Below, one piece after another: positions 10,100 through 22,410 of a DNA stretch of 64,000 bases. The position numbers and the translations under genes are program-made. Each line of letters opens with the position of its first letter. Position 1 is the stretch's first letter. The notes beneath the pieces are model-generated. The model saw nothing but the letters and a program-made list of their open reading frames with translations. It made no database searches and was not told the origin of the DNA. The DNA is from Acanthosepion pharaonis (taxonomy: Eukaryota > Mollusca > Cephalopoda > Sepiida > Sepiidae), in the NCBI GenBank assembly GCA_903632075.3, contig CAHIKZ030002633.1, forward strand, positions 1,250,001-1,314,000, written 5' to 3'.

Positions 10100-11600
10100 T
10101 AGGGCTTCCAACACAGCAAATATTTGGGTCTCATTCTTTTGAGTAGTAGGAAACAGACATCTTAAACTTACTCATTGTAACTTGATTACGTGAAAACCCA
10201 TGAAGTTGGAGGAAGATTAAGTAGCCTTCCTAATCTTATGGCACATCAAAAAGTTAATAAAACTAAAAAAAAAAAAAGGAAAAGTCCTTATTGTCTGCTT
10301 TAATTCCATTGAATAAGACTTGGCATTGAAATAACCACTAATAATAATAATCAGTGTGGCTTTAAATTAAACTATATATGAATATTAGAATGAAACAGAA
10401 GTTCAATGTGTATTCTTAATATAAACAGAAGAGGTGAAAAAACACTGAACTCATTGATGCACCAATAGACAAACATCTTCCCTATTTCAACTAAATTACT
10501 CAGGACCAGTGTGTACTAACCCCATACCAACAAGGGGTTTAAGCCTGATTGAGGGCCCTGGGCAGTGCTTTGTGATTCCAATTATCTTACCAAACTTTTC
10601 TTTTTTTTCTACCTACATTAATATATTACAAATTAAACAAAGTACAATAGACTATTAAAGGATGAAAAATTGTTATAGATTTTTATGTTATTCTGGGGTC
10701 TTTTTTTTGTCCAAATCTGTGAATTTGTTTTACTCATGCTAAGTCTAAAAAAAAAACTATATAAAATTCACTATTTTTTCCATCCATAATGTTAAATGTG
10801 TTAGAATTATTCAAATTTTTAGCAAGGAAAATCACAAGTTGGTGTTAAAAATTGATTCAAAACATTGTTAATTTATTTAAGATAGAATAATCTACAGATA
10901 CATTGTATTTATTTTCAATTTTTCTAGTTGAATTGTTCACCTATATTGTATATAACCCATAATTATACATAATTGGGTTAAAATAAAATTTGTATTTTAT
11001 ATGAATACTACCATATGAAAATTGAGATGTAATAGAGTTGGAGGGGGGGTGCATATCATAAATTGGTGGGGCACAAGTCTTTGCGCTGTCTCTGGGATAA
11101 TAAATGATTAACAAGAAATAAAATATACTTGTATAAATGCAAAAAACGTAGAGTAGATGTAGTAGAGTGGGGGTCCATATCATAGATTCAGTGGTGGTGG
11201 TGGTGGAGGGGGGGGCTGGTGACCCTTGCACCAGCCCTGCGGTTACTTGTAACCAAAAATTGAGATCTAATTCTCAATTATTTTTAATTAAGATCTAAAT
11301 GTTATAGTTAACCCATTATACCCAATGGCCATTTTTTTAAGCATAAAATTTAAAAAAAAATTAATTGCTACTTCTAGTAATTAACATGTAATCAGCTTTG
11401 CTCAATATATCTCTTTTGGGTTCTAAATAAATAATCACAAATTATCCCAAGTTTTGCCTTGATGTACAATTTTTATTTAATAAATTACTTAGACTAGTAT
11501 CCTCATCTTTGTTGCTTTGATCACACACTTTTGACTTAGAGGCTCTCCTGCTTTTTCAGCAGTATCTCATATTTTTTTTACCAGTTTTATCTCTAGTCTC
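10100..11600. other. Unassigned AT-rich stretch
   Basis: No coding or RNA gene recognised. Two G-rich pieces sharing the CATATCATA(A/G)ATT block (about 11050 and 11170) look like a small local duplication; the 96-codon minus-strand frame over them has no recognisable domain. Confidence 0.5.
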
Positions 11601-11609
11601 CATTTCTTA

Positions 11610-12480
11610 TTATCTCTGCCAACAAAGTTGGGCAGACTTTATGTCTTCACTCATGTTTGTTTGTTTGTCCACAAAATATCTACATTCTCAAAGAATTTCA
11701 ATGACATTTTGTTGAAGGATAGGCCATAGAACAATTGATTAAACTTTGGAGTGGATCCATCAAATTTAGTGTTCACCATCAAATTTAGTGTTCATCATCA
11801 AATTATTACCACTGCAGTTATATATTTACTCATGTCAGTTCATCTGTTATTGGTGATTTCTGATGAATAATTATTACAAACTTTTAGTCTGTCTATAGAA
11901 TACATTCTCAGTATTGGGTTGCAGTTATTATATTAAAATATTTCTTTTTGAAGCTTACAGCTGCTCTGTTACATAAAAAGAATGTGTACAGCATTTTTTA
12001 ACCTTTTTTTTCACCTCTGCCAATGAAATTGAACAGACTTTTGTATTCATTAGTTCTCAATGAATTTCAATAATATTTTGTGGAAAGGTGGGCCATGAGC
12101 CAATAAGGAATTGATTAAATTTTGGCCTGGATCCAGGGATTATTTTTTTAAGATATATTTCATATATTAAGCCAATAATCTGAAAATACATGGGAAAAAA
12201 ATATATACACAGTTATCTTTGCATTTTCTCTTGACATGAGCAAATTTACATTATTCTTATATTTCTACTTCGGAAATTTTTCCTTGTGTTCATCATCAAA
12301 TTATTACCTTTGCCAACAAAGTTTGACATAGGTTTTATATTCACCTATATTTGTCTGTTTTTCCATGCAATATCAAACATTTTCAAAAAAATTAATGATA
12401 TTTTATAGAAAAGTGAGCAATGGACCATGGAGCAACTGTTAAAATTTTGGGGTGAACCTACAATTTTTTCTTTGTTTTTC
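11610..12480 (+). repeat. Ancient repeat in three diverged tandem copies
   Basis: Three units start near 11613, 12012 and 12303 with TCTGCCAACAAAGTTGG-like sequence, followed by a CAAAATATC/TTTCAATGA block and a GG(A/T)CC or GATCC-containing segment. The CTGCCAAC-AAGTTGG motif resembles a widespread marine-invertebrate repeat. Spacing is 290 to 400 bp. No ORF. Confidence 0.55.
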
Positions 12481-13334
12481 TTTTTGACTGAAAACTATTT
12501 CATATATAAAAATAATAATCTGAAATAAACTAAAAACTGAACACAGTAGATGGTTTTACTTTTTCCCATGTTTTTAAAAATGAATTCTTCTAGATGAGAT
12601 ATGAGTGATGCAATAGGTAAAGACGTAGCGTAGCAGTGACACTGTAGTTATGAGCGCCATGGGATACAGACAGGATTTAACCTTATTTAGTACCAGAATG
12701 ATTGTTGGTGCCAGAAAGAGGCAGCACACCACTTGTACATGATAACTCTACTAAAGCAACAAGAAATTCTCTCAACATCTTCAATAGGAATTTACATGCA
12801 TTGTACATATGAATCTTTAAATACGCACTTCCATTTACCTTTTTATAACCTTCCTACTTAGTTTTGCTAAGGCAATAAAATATTGTATGGGAAAAGAAAA
12901 ACCATCAAAACAAACCCAATCCACACACCTACTTTGTCATACCTTACATCATAACTATGAATTTATTTAGATTCATTTTTTTAGTGACAATATCATTGGC
13001 AGTGGTAAATACTCTCTGAGTGCTTTCTAGTCGGTTAAGTGACATAGATTCATTTGATACTACATATTTTTATTGGTATTAATTCACTCAGATTTAATGT
13101 ATGTGAATAAGGGCTTCTTTTGAGACTTATGATAAGGAAATCCAATATATGCCTGTTCATTAATATTGTTACTTACAGATATGTGAAGCTCAGAGAATCT
13201 GCAATATGAATTCATGATTGGACTGTGAAGCTCAGAATAGCAAGGAACAATTATTGGTTAGATTTTTTTTATTGTTTCCTTTTTATTATATTTTTCAGTT
13301 CTTCACTTTATGGAGAGTAATATTTGTTTCTGAT

Positions 13335-13600
13335 ATGTCCCAGAAAGGGATATATTTGAACAAAGTAGCTAAGTGGTTTTGGCTACTGTAACCAAGTATA
13401 ATACAGTAGTAGTAATCGACTGGTATGCGTTGTAGTCACAGGTAAGAAGTGTAGATCAATGGCATAGTTCAATGGGCGTCATTATAGACTTAGCTCTCAG
13501 TCGAAGGCTCTTGACTCTCCTACACATCCGTCAGTATTTATGACGGACACCAGCCAATCATATTCCAGTGAGGGGGAACACAGGTGTATACATATTCCAT
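13335..13600 (-). repeat. 270-bp repeat family, copy 2
   Basis: Reverse-complement relative of 3335-3592, running from TGATATGTCCCAGAAAGGGA to CCAGTGAGGGGGAACACAGG. Roughly collinear across its length with many substitutions and small gaps. Confidence 0.6.
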
Positions 13601-14582
13601 TATATCAGTTTCTTATCTTTGCTCTCCTTCCCACTTTGTTTTAATATATTTGTATATTTTATGTCAATATACACTTTTAAAATATCCATTTTTGAAGCCA
13701 TAATAAAATTTTATACCTCCCACAGAATATTTAAACATTGATTAGGTTTATATATGAAAAAGGAACAAGGAATGAACAATATTTTTTTTTGTATCCTCAC
13801 TTTTTATCTTTTTTTGCTCTATCTCTTTATAATAAAATTTTTTGCATCTTTCTATTCTTACATGCTTTTTCAATCTCCCATTTTCATTGTCTTCAATTGT
13901 TTTTCAGTTTTCTGTTCTTATCCAGTCACTAAGCTTGTTTCTTCTTTTTGTCTTAATCTATTTTCCTTGCATTTATACATACAAATATTGTCCTTTTCAC
14001 CCAATTTCTTTTATGCTTCCTCTAGTATTTTTACCATCTACCATCACTTTATTACACCCTCTTTTCACCTTCCTCCTCTCATCCACATACTACACTCTTA
14101 TTCTAGGTAGAAAAGTGAAAGTGTTATATATGCAAAGCAGAATAACAGTACAGATGCATATAACACAAATTTAATTGAGTATTATTATTTTTTTACATAG
14201 GAATTACAGGAAAATTGATATTTTTGTGAACTTAAGTGATAAATTCAAATCTCAGATCTCATCACCTTTAGCTCCATGCACCAAACCCTGGTCTGTACCG
14301 GCAAGTATAGTTCCTTGTTCTGTATTATTTTAACAAGAAACAATGGAAGAAAAAGTATGGATACAAGTTTTCTTTCCTGCAAACAAACACTTCATGCAAG
14401 TATTGATTACCAAAGAGGACTGATGCCATGCAAAAACAATAAGTATTATTTGAGAAAAGATTTTTACCATTGTCTCAAAAATGATTTATATATGCTTTTG
14501 TTTAGATCAGATAAAAATATGATATAGCTATTTAATATGACTTCAAAGGGAACAAATTGTCAATTTTTCTCCCTCTCTTTTC

Positions 14583-14584
14583 AA

Positions 14585-14627
<43 letters not shown>

Positions 14628-14769
14628 TGATATATAAATAATTGATCTAGTGATATATATATATATATATCACTAGATCAATTATAACTGAGTAGTGAGT
14701 TCATTCCTCACTGGGTGCTTCACACATTTGGCCTTGCGCCATATTCAAATTCACCTAACTTTTGAGCAG

Positions 14770-14813
<44 letters not shown>
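14583..14813. repeat. Cluster of (TA)n tracts with a 42-bp palindrome
   Basis: TA tracts at about 14598-14622 and 14772-14813 flank a perfect palindrome at 14641-14682 (ATTGATCTAGTG, TA core, CACTAGATCAAT). Sequence just right of it (TCACTGGGTGCTTCACAC, TTTGGCCTT) is also found at 26598-26625, so a dispersed repeat is present there. Confidence 0.75.
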
Positions 14814-14816
<3 letters not shown>

Positions 14817-15109
14817 TGAGCAGGATAAAAGATGTACATACATGCACAAATACTTGCACATACGTAAGTACATTTATTCCTCGGGTGTTATAAATACACT
14901 GCTCAATGTTATGAAATAGAGCCATAAGTATATATTAGTGAATATACATAATATCCAATGTTGATAACACTACTCAAAGTTTCATGCAGTTAATACAATC
15001 TTCATGTTAATAATATTATCTTTCTTGCATTCATATATTCTGTATGCTTTTCTCTTTACCTTCTGTTAAAATAATAAGGATATTGGAGGTTTTTGAAAGT
15101 GTTTTCTAT

Positions 15110-16000
15110 GTATATTTCTTCTTTGGATTAGTGTTGGGGGCTGCAGATTCTTAGTGTTCTTAAACAGAATGCTATAATTATTTTCGATTTGATCTTGTTA
15201 CAGTGGTGGTAATAAAAATTGACCAGATCAATCTTGTTGGTAGCTTTTCTGTAAACCTCAAACTGAAGTTCATTGTTATTTCTGTGCAGCATGATATCTA
15301 GGAAGGGCAAAGTGTTGTTAGACTCAAATCTAAAGGTAAATTCTATTGTGGGTTTGACATTATTTAGTTTGTTGACAAGATTGAGTAAAATTATGTCTTG
15401 TGGATATATTAATAGAGACTCAGAATGTAGGTTTCCCTAGTGGAAAGTTTGGGCACTCTATCGCTGATTTTCAGCTTATCAGTAATCTTCTTGTCCAATG
15501 AGCTGATGATGCTTACATAGTTATAATTATCTGTATCAATCTTCTTGTAACTCTTCATTAAATCCTTTTTAAACAAGGTATTGTAATCCTTTGGATCGAG
15601 TTTATAAAAATTTGCAGTCTTATCTGACTTTACAAATATTTGGTTTGAGTGGTTGATTTGTCTGACCACCGAGTCTAAACATTTTTGAAAATTGTCCTTG
15701 TTTTTGTGGAAGCTAATATTATTTATAATATCAAAAAAAAACATTTCAAATTTTTGTAGTTGGTCGGTGAGAGATGCTGTTTTTAAAATTTTAAATCAAT
15801 ATATATCCATTTTTGATAACTAATGCATCTGATAAATTGTTGTGTATAAGATCCCTTTTGTGTTCACAGAAATGTTTTTTAAATTTTGGCATGTTTCATC
15901 AATGTCTTATAAGGAACAGTTCTGGCAATTTATTTTATATAAATAAACTAGTAATAGTATCAGATAAATTGATTTACATCCATACTTATTCTACAAGTTA
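15110..16000 (-). pseudogene. Penelope-like element relic, RT core deleted
   Basis: The minus strand holds two matching pieces. At 15409-15744 the frame contains IFVKSDKTANFYKLDPKDYN and TLFKKDLMKSYKK, the pre-RT block typical of Penelope-like polyproteins; related sequence extends to about 16000 (HFCEHKRDLIHNN). At 15128-15380 a second frame gives LNNVKPTIEFTFRFESNN and LPFLDIMLHRNNNELQF then VYRKATNKID, the segment after the RT active site. The catalytic middle, including the expected YRDD or YVDD box, is absent between them, indicating an internal deletion of several hundred bp. The element cannot encode an active reverse transcriptase, and no GIY-YIG domain follows. Confidence 0.75.
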
Positions 16001-17048
16001 TACAGTCTGACAATAGGTCCAAATTTGCTCATAAAAGTGTTGTGATGATATAACCCAACTTCCCCATTCACGATAATGGACGGACTGGTTGCCGATTAAG
16101 TATGACCACAGCGGACAGTCGTAAGGTCTTCGTTTGTTAACACCTATTGAGGTTAGCATACTCCCGACTGTCTCTGTATTTGACACACCTACATCCGATT
16201 ATAAACCTATTATTGAAAACCAACACTCAGGTTACTTTGTTTATTATATCTTGCACGAGATATAACAAAAAGCTATATTAATATCCCATAATTTTATATA
16301 CCTTTTTACTTATATCTTAAATTCTGAACTAAAACTTATTGCTTTAAAAAAAAAACAAGTAACTTATGTATTCAACATACCAAGAAAAAATCTCCACCTC
16401 TTAATTTATCAATTTACAAAATACATTCATTGATTACAAAACTAGTAGCAATAATTCCAGCCTAAATATATGCAATTCAGCTCTGGCTTTGTTTTAAAGT
16501 TACCAAAAACATTTACAATTACTACTATAACTATCATTTTGAACATATCCCTACTTTCTTTTTCATTGTCTTACTCTCCCCTATTCTCACCTTTCCTCCC
16601 CCACCCCTCACTCTTAGGAGTCCTTGACCGTTGTTGTCGATTAAAAAAACAAACTTTTTGGTTCGAGCCATCACTTTAATACCTCAACAATCCTTCAACA
16701 AACACTATTATTTCACTCTGTCACCCTTTTGCCTCTCCTATTCTTCTTTATTCTTTATCCTTATATGTCCCCTCTTAAAAATGTACCTATTTTTTTTTAA
16801 ATAAATTGAAAAAAGGAAGTGATGTTCCACATGCGGCCTGCTTACAAACAAAATTGTTCATAACCATTTTGGTTCTCACTAGTCAAGGTGCAACTAAATG
16901 CACTGAAACAAAGTTGCATCTTTGTCATGAGTAAACTGTTTTTGTCTATATGGAAAATTAATAAATATTTATTATTCTACTATCGGTATTGAGCACTCTT
17001 AGCTGTGAACATTAGAATTTATATATTTTATTTTTACATTCGGATTAC

Positions 17049-17092
<44 letters not shown>
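17049..17092. repeat. (TA)n microsatellite
   Basis: Pure TA run of about 42 bp; 16210-17040 and 17100-17720 around it have no recognisable gene. Confidence 0.95.
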
Positions 17093-17093
<1 letters not shown>

Positions 17094-17724
17094 TTCCTGC
17101 TTAGTATAAATCCTGCCCTCTGCTTGAACTTTCTTGAACTCTTCATCATGACCTACATTTGAATCCTTGCCCAAGCTCGGACTTGATGTTCCAATTCACA
17201 TACATGTTTTCCTAAGTATTAATAGCAACAGTAAACCAATTGTTTTTAAATTATGTATTCTCTCCTCCATTTTCAATCAAATTCATACCATAACATCCAT
17301 AACAATACATTGGTGACCCTGAAATACACAGTTTCACAACTGTTTCTTCTATTTATACACTCTTTAAACAAACCACAGAGATAAACAAGAATATAATTTT
17401 GCTTGCTTTATAGAAGAAGAAGTAACATTCTTCTGTCTAGTTACTTCAGTAGACCAATGAGTAAGAAATGCATGACCTTTGGCATGATAACCCTGGAATA
17501 AGTCCAGACCAAATCTAATTCCTTTATTTCTCTTCTACTTTTGGTTTCATTTTTCACCATATATTTAAATAGCATGGATAGTCTTTATGATAAAAAGATT
17601 GAACAAGAGAAAAATTATTCCATTCCAAGTATGCTGACAGAGAAAAGCAGATATTTTTCATTCATTTTTTTTTCTCTCTTTCTCTCTTGCTGATATTACT
17701 TAGTTGAGCTTAGTGCTGCCTAAA

Positions 17725-17905
17725 GGATGCATGAGTAGTATAACAGTTAGTGAGTCAGAAAGAGAAATTCATGAGCTGAGTTTGAATTCACTTTTATAAG
17801 TAAAGGTATAAATCTAACTCTTCTTCCTCGTTTTATGGGTTAAATAGTAAGGCAGATTGAGCTCTCTAATCTGAGATAGCAACTAGTCTAAAAGGAAAAT
17901 CCTGA
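17725..17905 (+). mobile_element. tRNA-derived SINE, diverged copy
   Basis: Shows the family layout: tRNA-like head (AGTAGTATAACAGTTAGTGA as A-box region, GAGTTTGAATTCACTT as B-box region), then the AAAGGTATAAATCT and TATGGGTTAAATAGTAAGGC body blocks and the CTCTCTAATC-GAGATAGCAACTAGTCTA segment. The 3' end is missing or diverged. The same family occurs at 21.3, 24.1, 25.9, 28.5, 48.3 and 56.5 kb. Confidence 0.65.
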
Positions 17906-18069
17906 ATTAAAAACCAACCTGAAGAAGGATGAGCTCCCACAAGCTATCTTTCTGTAGATAATTGGCAGACCAGCCAGCATATCAGCTTGCCCAATGGCAA
18001 GTGCCACCTGATGGAGTGTACCCATTATATCAACTAAAATGCAGTAAAGAAACAAGCACAGACAACTGT

Positions 18070-18965
18070 TTTAATAATATTATAAACACACATATTGTAT
18101 CATGAAAGAACAAATGAAAAAACAAGTATCTCCTACCCATGTGAGATGAAAGGAAATGAAGATAACAATCTGTCTATATTTCTGAGATGAGGTGTTATGT
18201 ACATTATTTACATTATTTGGACTATTGTCCTCATATTTGTCACCATATTTATTACAATGTTTCAGCTGTTGTACGCTCCGGCCTTCTTCAGGTGGTTGGA
18301 ATGTCGAACTGAACCCTTTATTTCGCTCATTGGGGTAAACTGTTCTAGTTCCACGTGCCATGTTTAATGGATGTCAGTTATCAGTTATCTCCTATTAATT
18401 TCCCTCTGAAAGTTCTCCACTGCCTTAGCCGAGTATTGAACTCACACTCTTTGGGTCCAGTTCGACATTCCAACCACCTGAAGAAGAATGCAGTGTACAA
18501 TGTCTGAAACATTGTAATTAAATATGGTGACAAAGATGAGGACAACAGTCCCAATAATGTAAATAATGAAGATAAGAATCATTAATATAAAATTCTTTAT
18601 ATTGCTGATACAGAGGATGTCAATGGAATATCTATGATATGTTTATTGGGCTAGTTGCCTGAGGTCCCGTGTGGTGACACTGAGAACTTGCCAGATGTCA
18701 AATGCTAGCCTGTATGCTGTGATTTTGTCATGATCATTTGTGAGTGGCTTTTTTAAAAGCTGTTGCTTTTGTGTGGTGGCTCCTAGGCTCATTTTTTTTC
18801 ATGTTTTATTCTTTGGTGGCAACATTCATTTTTTTGAGAGGATTTGTTTCAGGGGCCAGATGTGATACTGAGAGCCCCTGTGCAGAGGATGATTTTTTTT
18901 TTATTTTAGTTTTGATTTCTTAGCATTCACATCCTGCTGACATTTAAAGTGAATCAGAAAGAGAT
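18070..18965 (+). repeat. Minisatellite-bearing repeat R3, copy 1, interrupted
   Basis: Begins GAACAAATGAAAAAACAAGT and ends near GTGAATCAGAAAGAGATATA. It matches 21711-22410 and part of 55280-56320. Between 18176 and 18568 it is split by the hammerhead-core repeat. The R3 sequence resumes with TTAATATAAAATTC and GATACAGAGGATGTCAATGG. Non-coding; class not recognised. Confidence 0.65.
18176..18568 (-). mobile_element. Hammerhead-core repeat, inverted pair, inserted in R3
   Basis: A minus-strand copy (core TCTTCAG at 18285-18291, GTTTC at 18259-18263) faces a shorter plus-strand copy (core CTGAAGA at 18478-18484). Both flanks carry AATGAAGATAA, suggesting a target duplication of about 8-11 bp. 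In these copies the base at the predicted cleavage position is A, which hammerhead chemistry allows. A full copy adjoining an inverted partial copy is an arrangement known for Penelope-like elements. The 93-codon minus frame starting MARGTRTVYPNERN is part of this repeat. Confidence 0.65.
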
Positions 18966-19799
18966 ATAACTTGAAGCAGAGTATAACAGAAATAAAAAGG
19001 GATAAGAACTTCGTAAAGTCATCTGTACACTATCAGTTCCTCAAGTTCAATGTGAGAAGAACCTTTTAAAGCTAAAGATCATAAAAACAAGGTTAAGAAA
19101 TTTCCTCTCTGAGGAGAATTTGGAATTATACATGTTGGTATTCATTGAAAATAATTGTTAAATGAATTGGATTCAGAAACAATTATTGGTAGGTTCAAAC
19201 AATCATCTAGGGAACACAAACAATTGCTCTTAATATAGTGAACTGCATGCAATGCTCTATTATGCTTTTGAACTATCTGTTAATGCATAAATTGGGCAGT
19301 AAACTATTTTGAAAACATCAGCCAATTACTTAAAATTAAAAAAAAATTAATTAAAAATTAAACTATAACATTATGTATTTACATTTGGTATATACTGCCA
19401 GTAATATGTACAGTACATGTACACTGCAATTATGTTTTTTTCATTAATTTTCCATAAATATTTTAATTGTATTCTTTTTACCATGTGTATTTTTTGAAAA
19501 TTTTATTTATTCATTATGAAAATTAAATGATAGTATTATAGTTATGGTTGGACCCCTTTGTCTCCTGGCAACCAATATTTTTAGACCCAGTCTGCCACAG
19601 ACTGTAGACACACCATTATTGTGATGGGTGTAGTATATGTGGTACCTCTACAATCATAATCAACTTGTGATATTATAAAGTATAAAGTCATTTTTAAAGT
19701 TTTAACTAAATGAATTTAAAACTCTGCCTTTAGATTTATTCCTACAAATCCCAAAACATCTGATGTTATTGATATTTGTAAATTAGTTTAGTCCAGTTT

Positions 19800-20455
19800 T
19801 GTGCATATGAAGACTATATTGAATCTGTTGTTAGATCAGCTGCTAAGAATTTTTCTCTCCAGAATCTATCTTACATATCTATAAGTCTACCATTTGTCCA
19901 TGCTTAGAATATTGCTGCCACATATAGTCTGGTGCACCTGCTATTTACCTTTACCTTGAGCCCCTTGATAAAATGCAAAGAAGCAATATTATTGATCTTG
20001 ATTTGGTGGTTCAGCTTCAATCACTTTCCCACTGCCATAAAGTTTCCTCCCTGTGCCTTTTTTTATAAATACTTTCATGGCAACTGCTTGGATGAGCTCT
20101 TTACTAGAGTACCTAGACTTTATGAATATATGTGCAGTATTAGACTGGCAACAAGGTCTCATCGATATATAGTTGAGTTGGTTAGATGTAACCATAAATT
20201 TTATACTAACAATTTCTTTTCTTGCATTTCTCACTTGTGGAACTCTCTTCAGGCTCCATGCTTTCCATTTGACTTTAATCTTCAAAAATTTAAATGCAAT
20301 GTCTATCCCTATCTGCTGTCTTCTTGATTACTCATCTTTTGTTCTCTCTCCCTAGCAATGTTTCTGTTTTCTAATTCTTCTACAGCAAGTAACCTCTTGT
20401 GTCTCAGTGGCTTTACTGCCTTGCTTGGGGTGAACTTGATTAAAAAAATTAAAAG
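19800..20455 (+). mobile_element. CR1/jockey-like LINE, 3' fragment
   Basis: Shows SAAKNFSLQNLSYISIS-like sequence, then a 131-codon frame (19932-20327) with CAFFYKYFHGNCLDELFTRV, LATRSHRYIVELVRCNHKFY and FFSCISHLWNSLQAPCFPFD. The 3' tail GCCTTGCTTGGGGTGAACTT and an A-rich end at about 20440 define the terminus. 5'-truncated before the reverse transcriptase. It is followed by TTAGCTCAGTGG (20464), an A-box-like string without a matching B box. Confidence 0.8.
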
Positions 20456-21289
20456 GATATCTTAGCTCAGTGGCTGGCAAGATAACTTTTCTAACTATTG
20501 CTCCATAGTGAGGCAAGCAATTGAGATTTACTAATCTCCATGGCTAATCTTAATAAATATTTACCTTTCTTAGTGGGTTGTGTGTATTCCAATGAATCCA
20601 GTGGTCAGTGTACAAGTCCAGGTAAAAGGCAGGCATTTGAATGCTGATTTTCAAACAGGCAAGCACTGAATTTTGAAAGTGATTTTCTTATATCCATTTG
20701 CCTATTTAAACTTGTGACTTAAGGTTGATTGCAGTGGATATGGTCAGAAGGGTGCTTATGGGTGCAGACATACAGTGAGACAACTACCCACAAGTAGAAA
20801 AGTGAAACAAGAGGAAAGAATACCTATCACCGTTAAATTGTTGCCACTCTTTGACATACAAGGCAAGTGGTATTGTCTGTGCTAGCAGTAAAAGAAATAA
20901 GCTGTTGATGAATAATAAGAAGGGTTTTCAGTTCCATACATCATTTTTCAATCAATGTATGCACAATAAGATTAAGAGGAAAGAGTGTGTCTTAAAGTCT
21001 CTATAAAAAAACATAGTTTTAAAAATGTTAACTTCAGTGTAATAGACCATTTTGAGCATACTAAGAGTAATGGTAATGGTAATATTAGCTGTTTCCTTAT
21101 AATAAAGTCAGTTTAAACTTCTACATAGTAGTAGAGTTTGTGTTAAAATTGATTGATTCATTCATTTCCTATGGTTTATCAACCCTTTAAAATTATTTAA
21201 AGCCAGAAAATAGTTTTAGATTGTAAGAATTTGTTTCAAGATAATAATGGTTTAGTGATACAAATCCTACTAATTAACCTGTAACTGGG

Positions 21290-21420
21290 GGGAGAAGAGG
21301 TAGATTCATACCTTTCCAAAAGGTATTTGCATGCAAGTGAATATAACAAACTCAATGGGGATTGGAACTCGACTCTCCGATTAACAATTCCAAGCCATTA
21401 TCCATTACATTAGCCACACA
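21290..21420 (-). mobile_element. tRNA-derived SINE, partial copy
   Basis: On the minus strand: TAATGTAATGGATAATGGCT head, GAGTTCCAATCCCCATT B-box region, then the AAGGTATGAATCTACCTCTT body. It ends in CCCCCCAGTTACAGG; the rest of the body is missing. Confidence 0.65.
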
Positions 21421-21423
21421 TCC

Positions 21424-21542
21424 AAGCTTACAGCAGCTGATATTCCCAAGCGGTCACCAATCTAGGTAATGACCAGGTTCAACGTTGCTTAGCTTCAGTG
21501 ATCATACAGGAACTGGTGTTTCAATGTGATGTGGCCATTAGC
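21424..21542 (-). pseudogene. 5S rRNA-derived sequence, near full length
   Basis: The minus strand reads as a complete 5S rRNA with substitutions. Recognisable blocks in order: AATGGCCACATCACATTGAA (5' domain), TGATCACTGAAGCTAAGCAA (the A-box region GATC-GAAG-TAAGCA), GACCGCTTGGGAATATCAGC (C-box side) and TGCTGTAAGCTT (3' end). Length of about 119 bases equals a true 5S gene. Several changes at normally invariant sites (for instance in the GGGCCCGG stretch, here altered to TGAACCTGG) argue for a pseudogene or a 5S-headed SINE rather than a working gene. It lies directly upstream, on the same strand, of the SINE at 21290-21420. Confidence 0.85.
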
Positions 21543-21710
21543 CTTGTGTTAAAAGTTGGACAAAGTGACATGTGCTTGTCAGCACTTGCAAATGTTCTCT
21601 GGTAGTGCAGAAATTTTCAGCTTTTTAAAAGCTTGATGAGGATTGCAAAAGAGCACTTTTGGCTTTAGCAATCTTATTGGCTACAATATCTTTTGGTCTA
21701 TTTTTTTTTC

Positions 21711-22410
21711 TGTTATAAACATGTGTATGGTAGCATGATAGAACAAATGGAACAAGTACTACCTGGTGAGGGAAAAGGAAAAGAAGACAAAAACTGTTAA
21801 TATAAAATTATTTGTATTTCCGATACAGAGGATGTGAGTGGAAAGTCTGTAATGTGGGCAAGGGTGGCAGCTTTTAAAATAAGGGTAGAGTTGGTAAGGC
21901 CTAGAGTTGATATGTTTGTCAGGTCAGTTGGCTGAGGTCATGGGTGGTGATGCTGAGAGCTTGCCAGGAGTCAACAACTGGACCAGTCACTGTGATTCTC
22001 TCTTTGCCAATACAGAGGATGCAAGTGAAATGTCTGTATTTAGGTATGATTGGAGGAAGATGGGTCTCATGTGGATATATGATATGTATATTGGATTAGT
22101 TGATGGGAGTCTACCAGGCAGCTGGCCCGTTCGCCATGATTTGGACCAAATTGTTTATGAGTGACTTCTTTAAAATTGTAGAGGCTCCTAAGTTCTTTTG
22201 TTCATGTTTTTTCTCTGGTGGAAATGTTCATGATTGGCTTATTTTATGTTGTCATTTCATATTTTTAAGGGTATTTGTTTTGTGGGCTGAATGTGATGCT
22301 TGGACCCCCTGAGCCGAGGAAGACATTTTTTTTATTTTTTGTTTTGCTTTCATAGTGTTTACATCTGGCTGACATGGAGAATGAATCAGAAAGTGACACA
22401 TTTTTAGTCA
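21711..22410 (+). repeat. Minisatellite-bearing repeat R3, copy 2
   Basis: Begins near GTATGGTAGCATGATAGAAC and ends near GAATGAATCAGAAAGTGACA. The internal unit GATACAGAGGATG occurs twice (about 21826 and 22010) as the start of tandem units of about 190 bp. The 85- and 70-codon frames here are not conserved in other copies. Confidence 0.6.

Noticed and set aside
13738..14174. Three overlapping hydrophobic frames (possible membrane protein)
   Set aside because: T/C-rich sequence gives Phe/Leu/Ser-rich frames in all three phases; no start context, domain or splice support.
20464..20560. tRNA gene starting TTAGCTCAGTGG
   Set aside because: A-box-like string only; no B box or cloverleaf follows.
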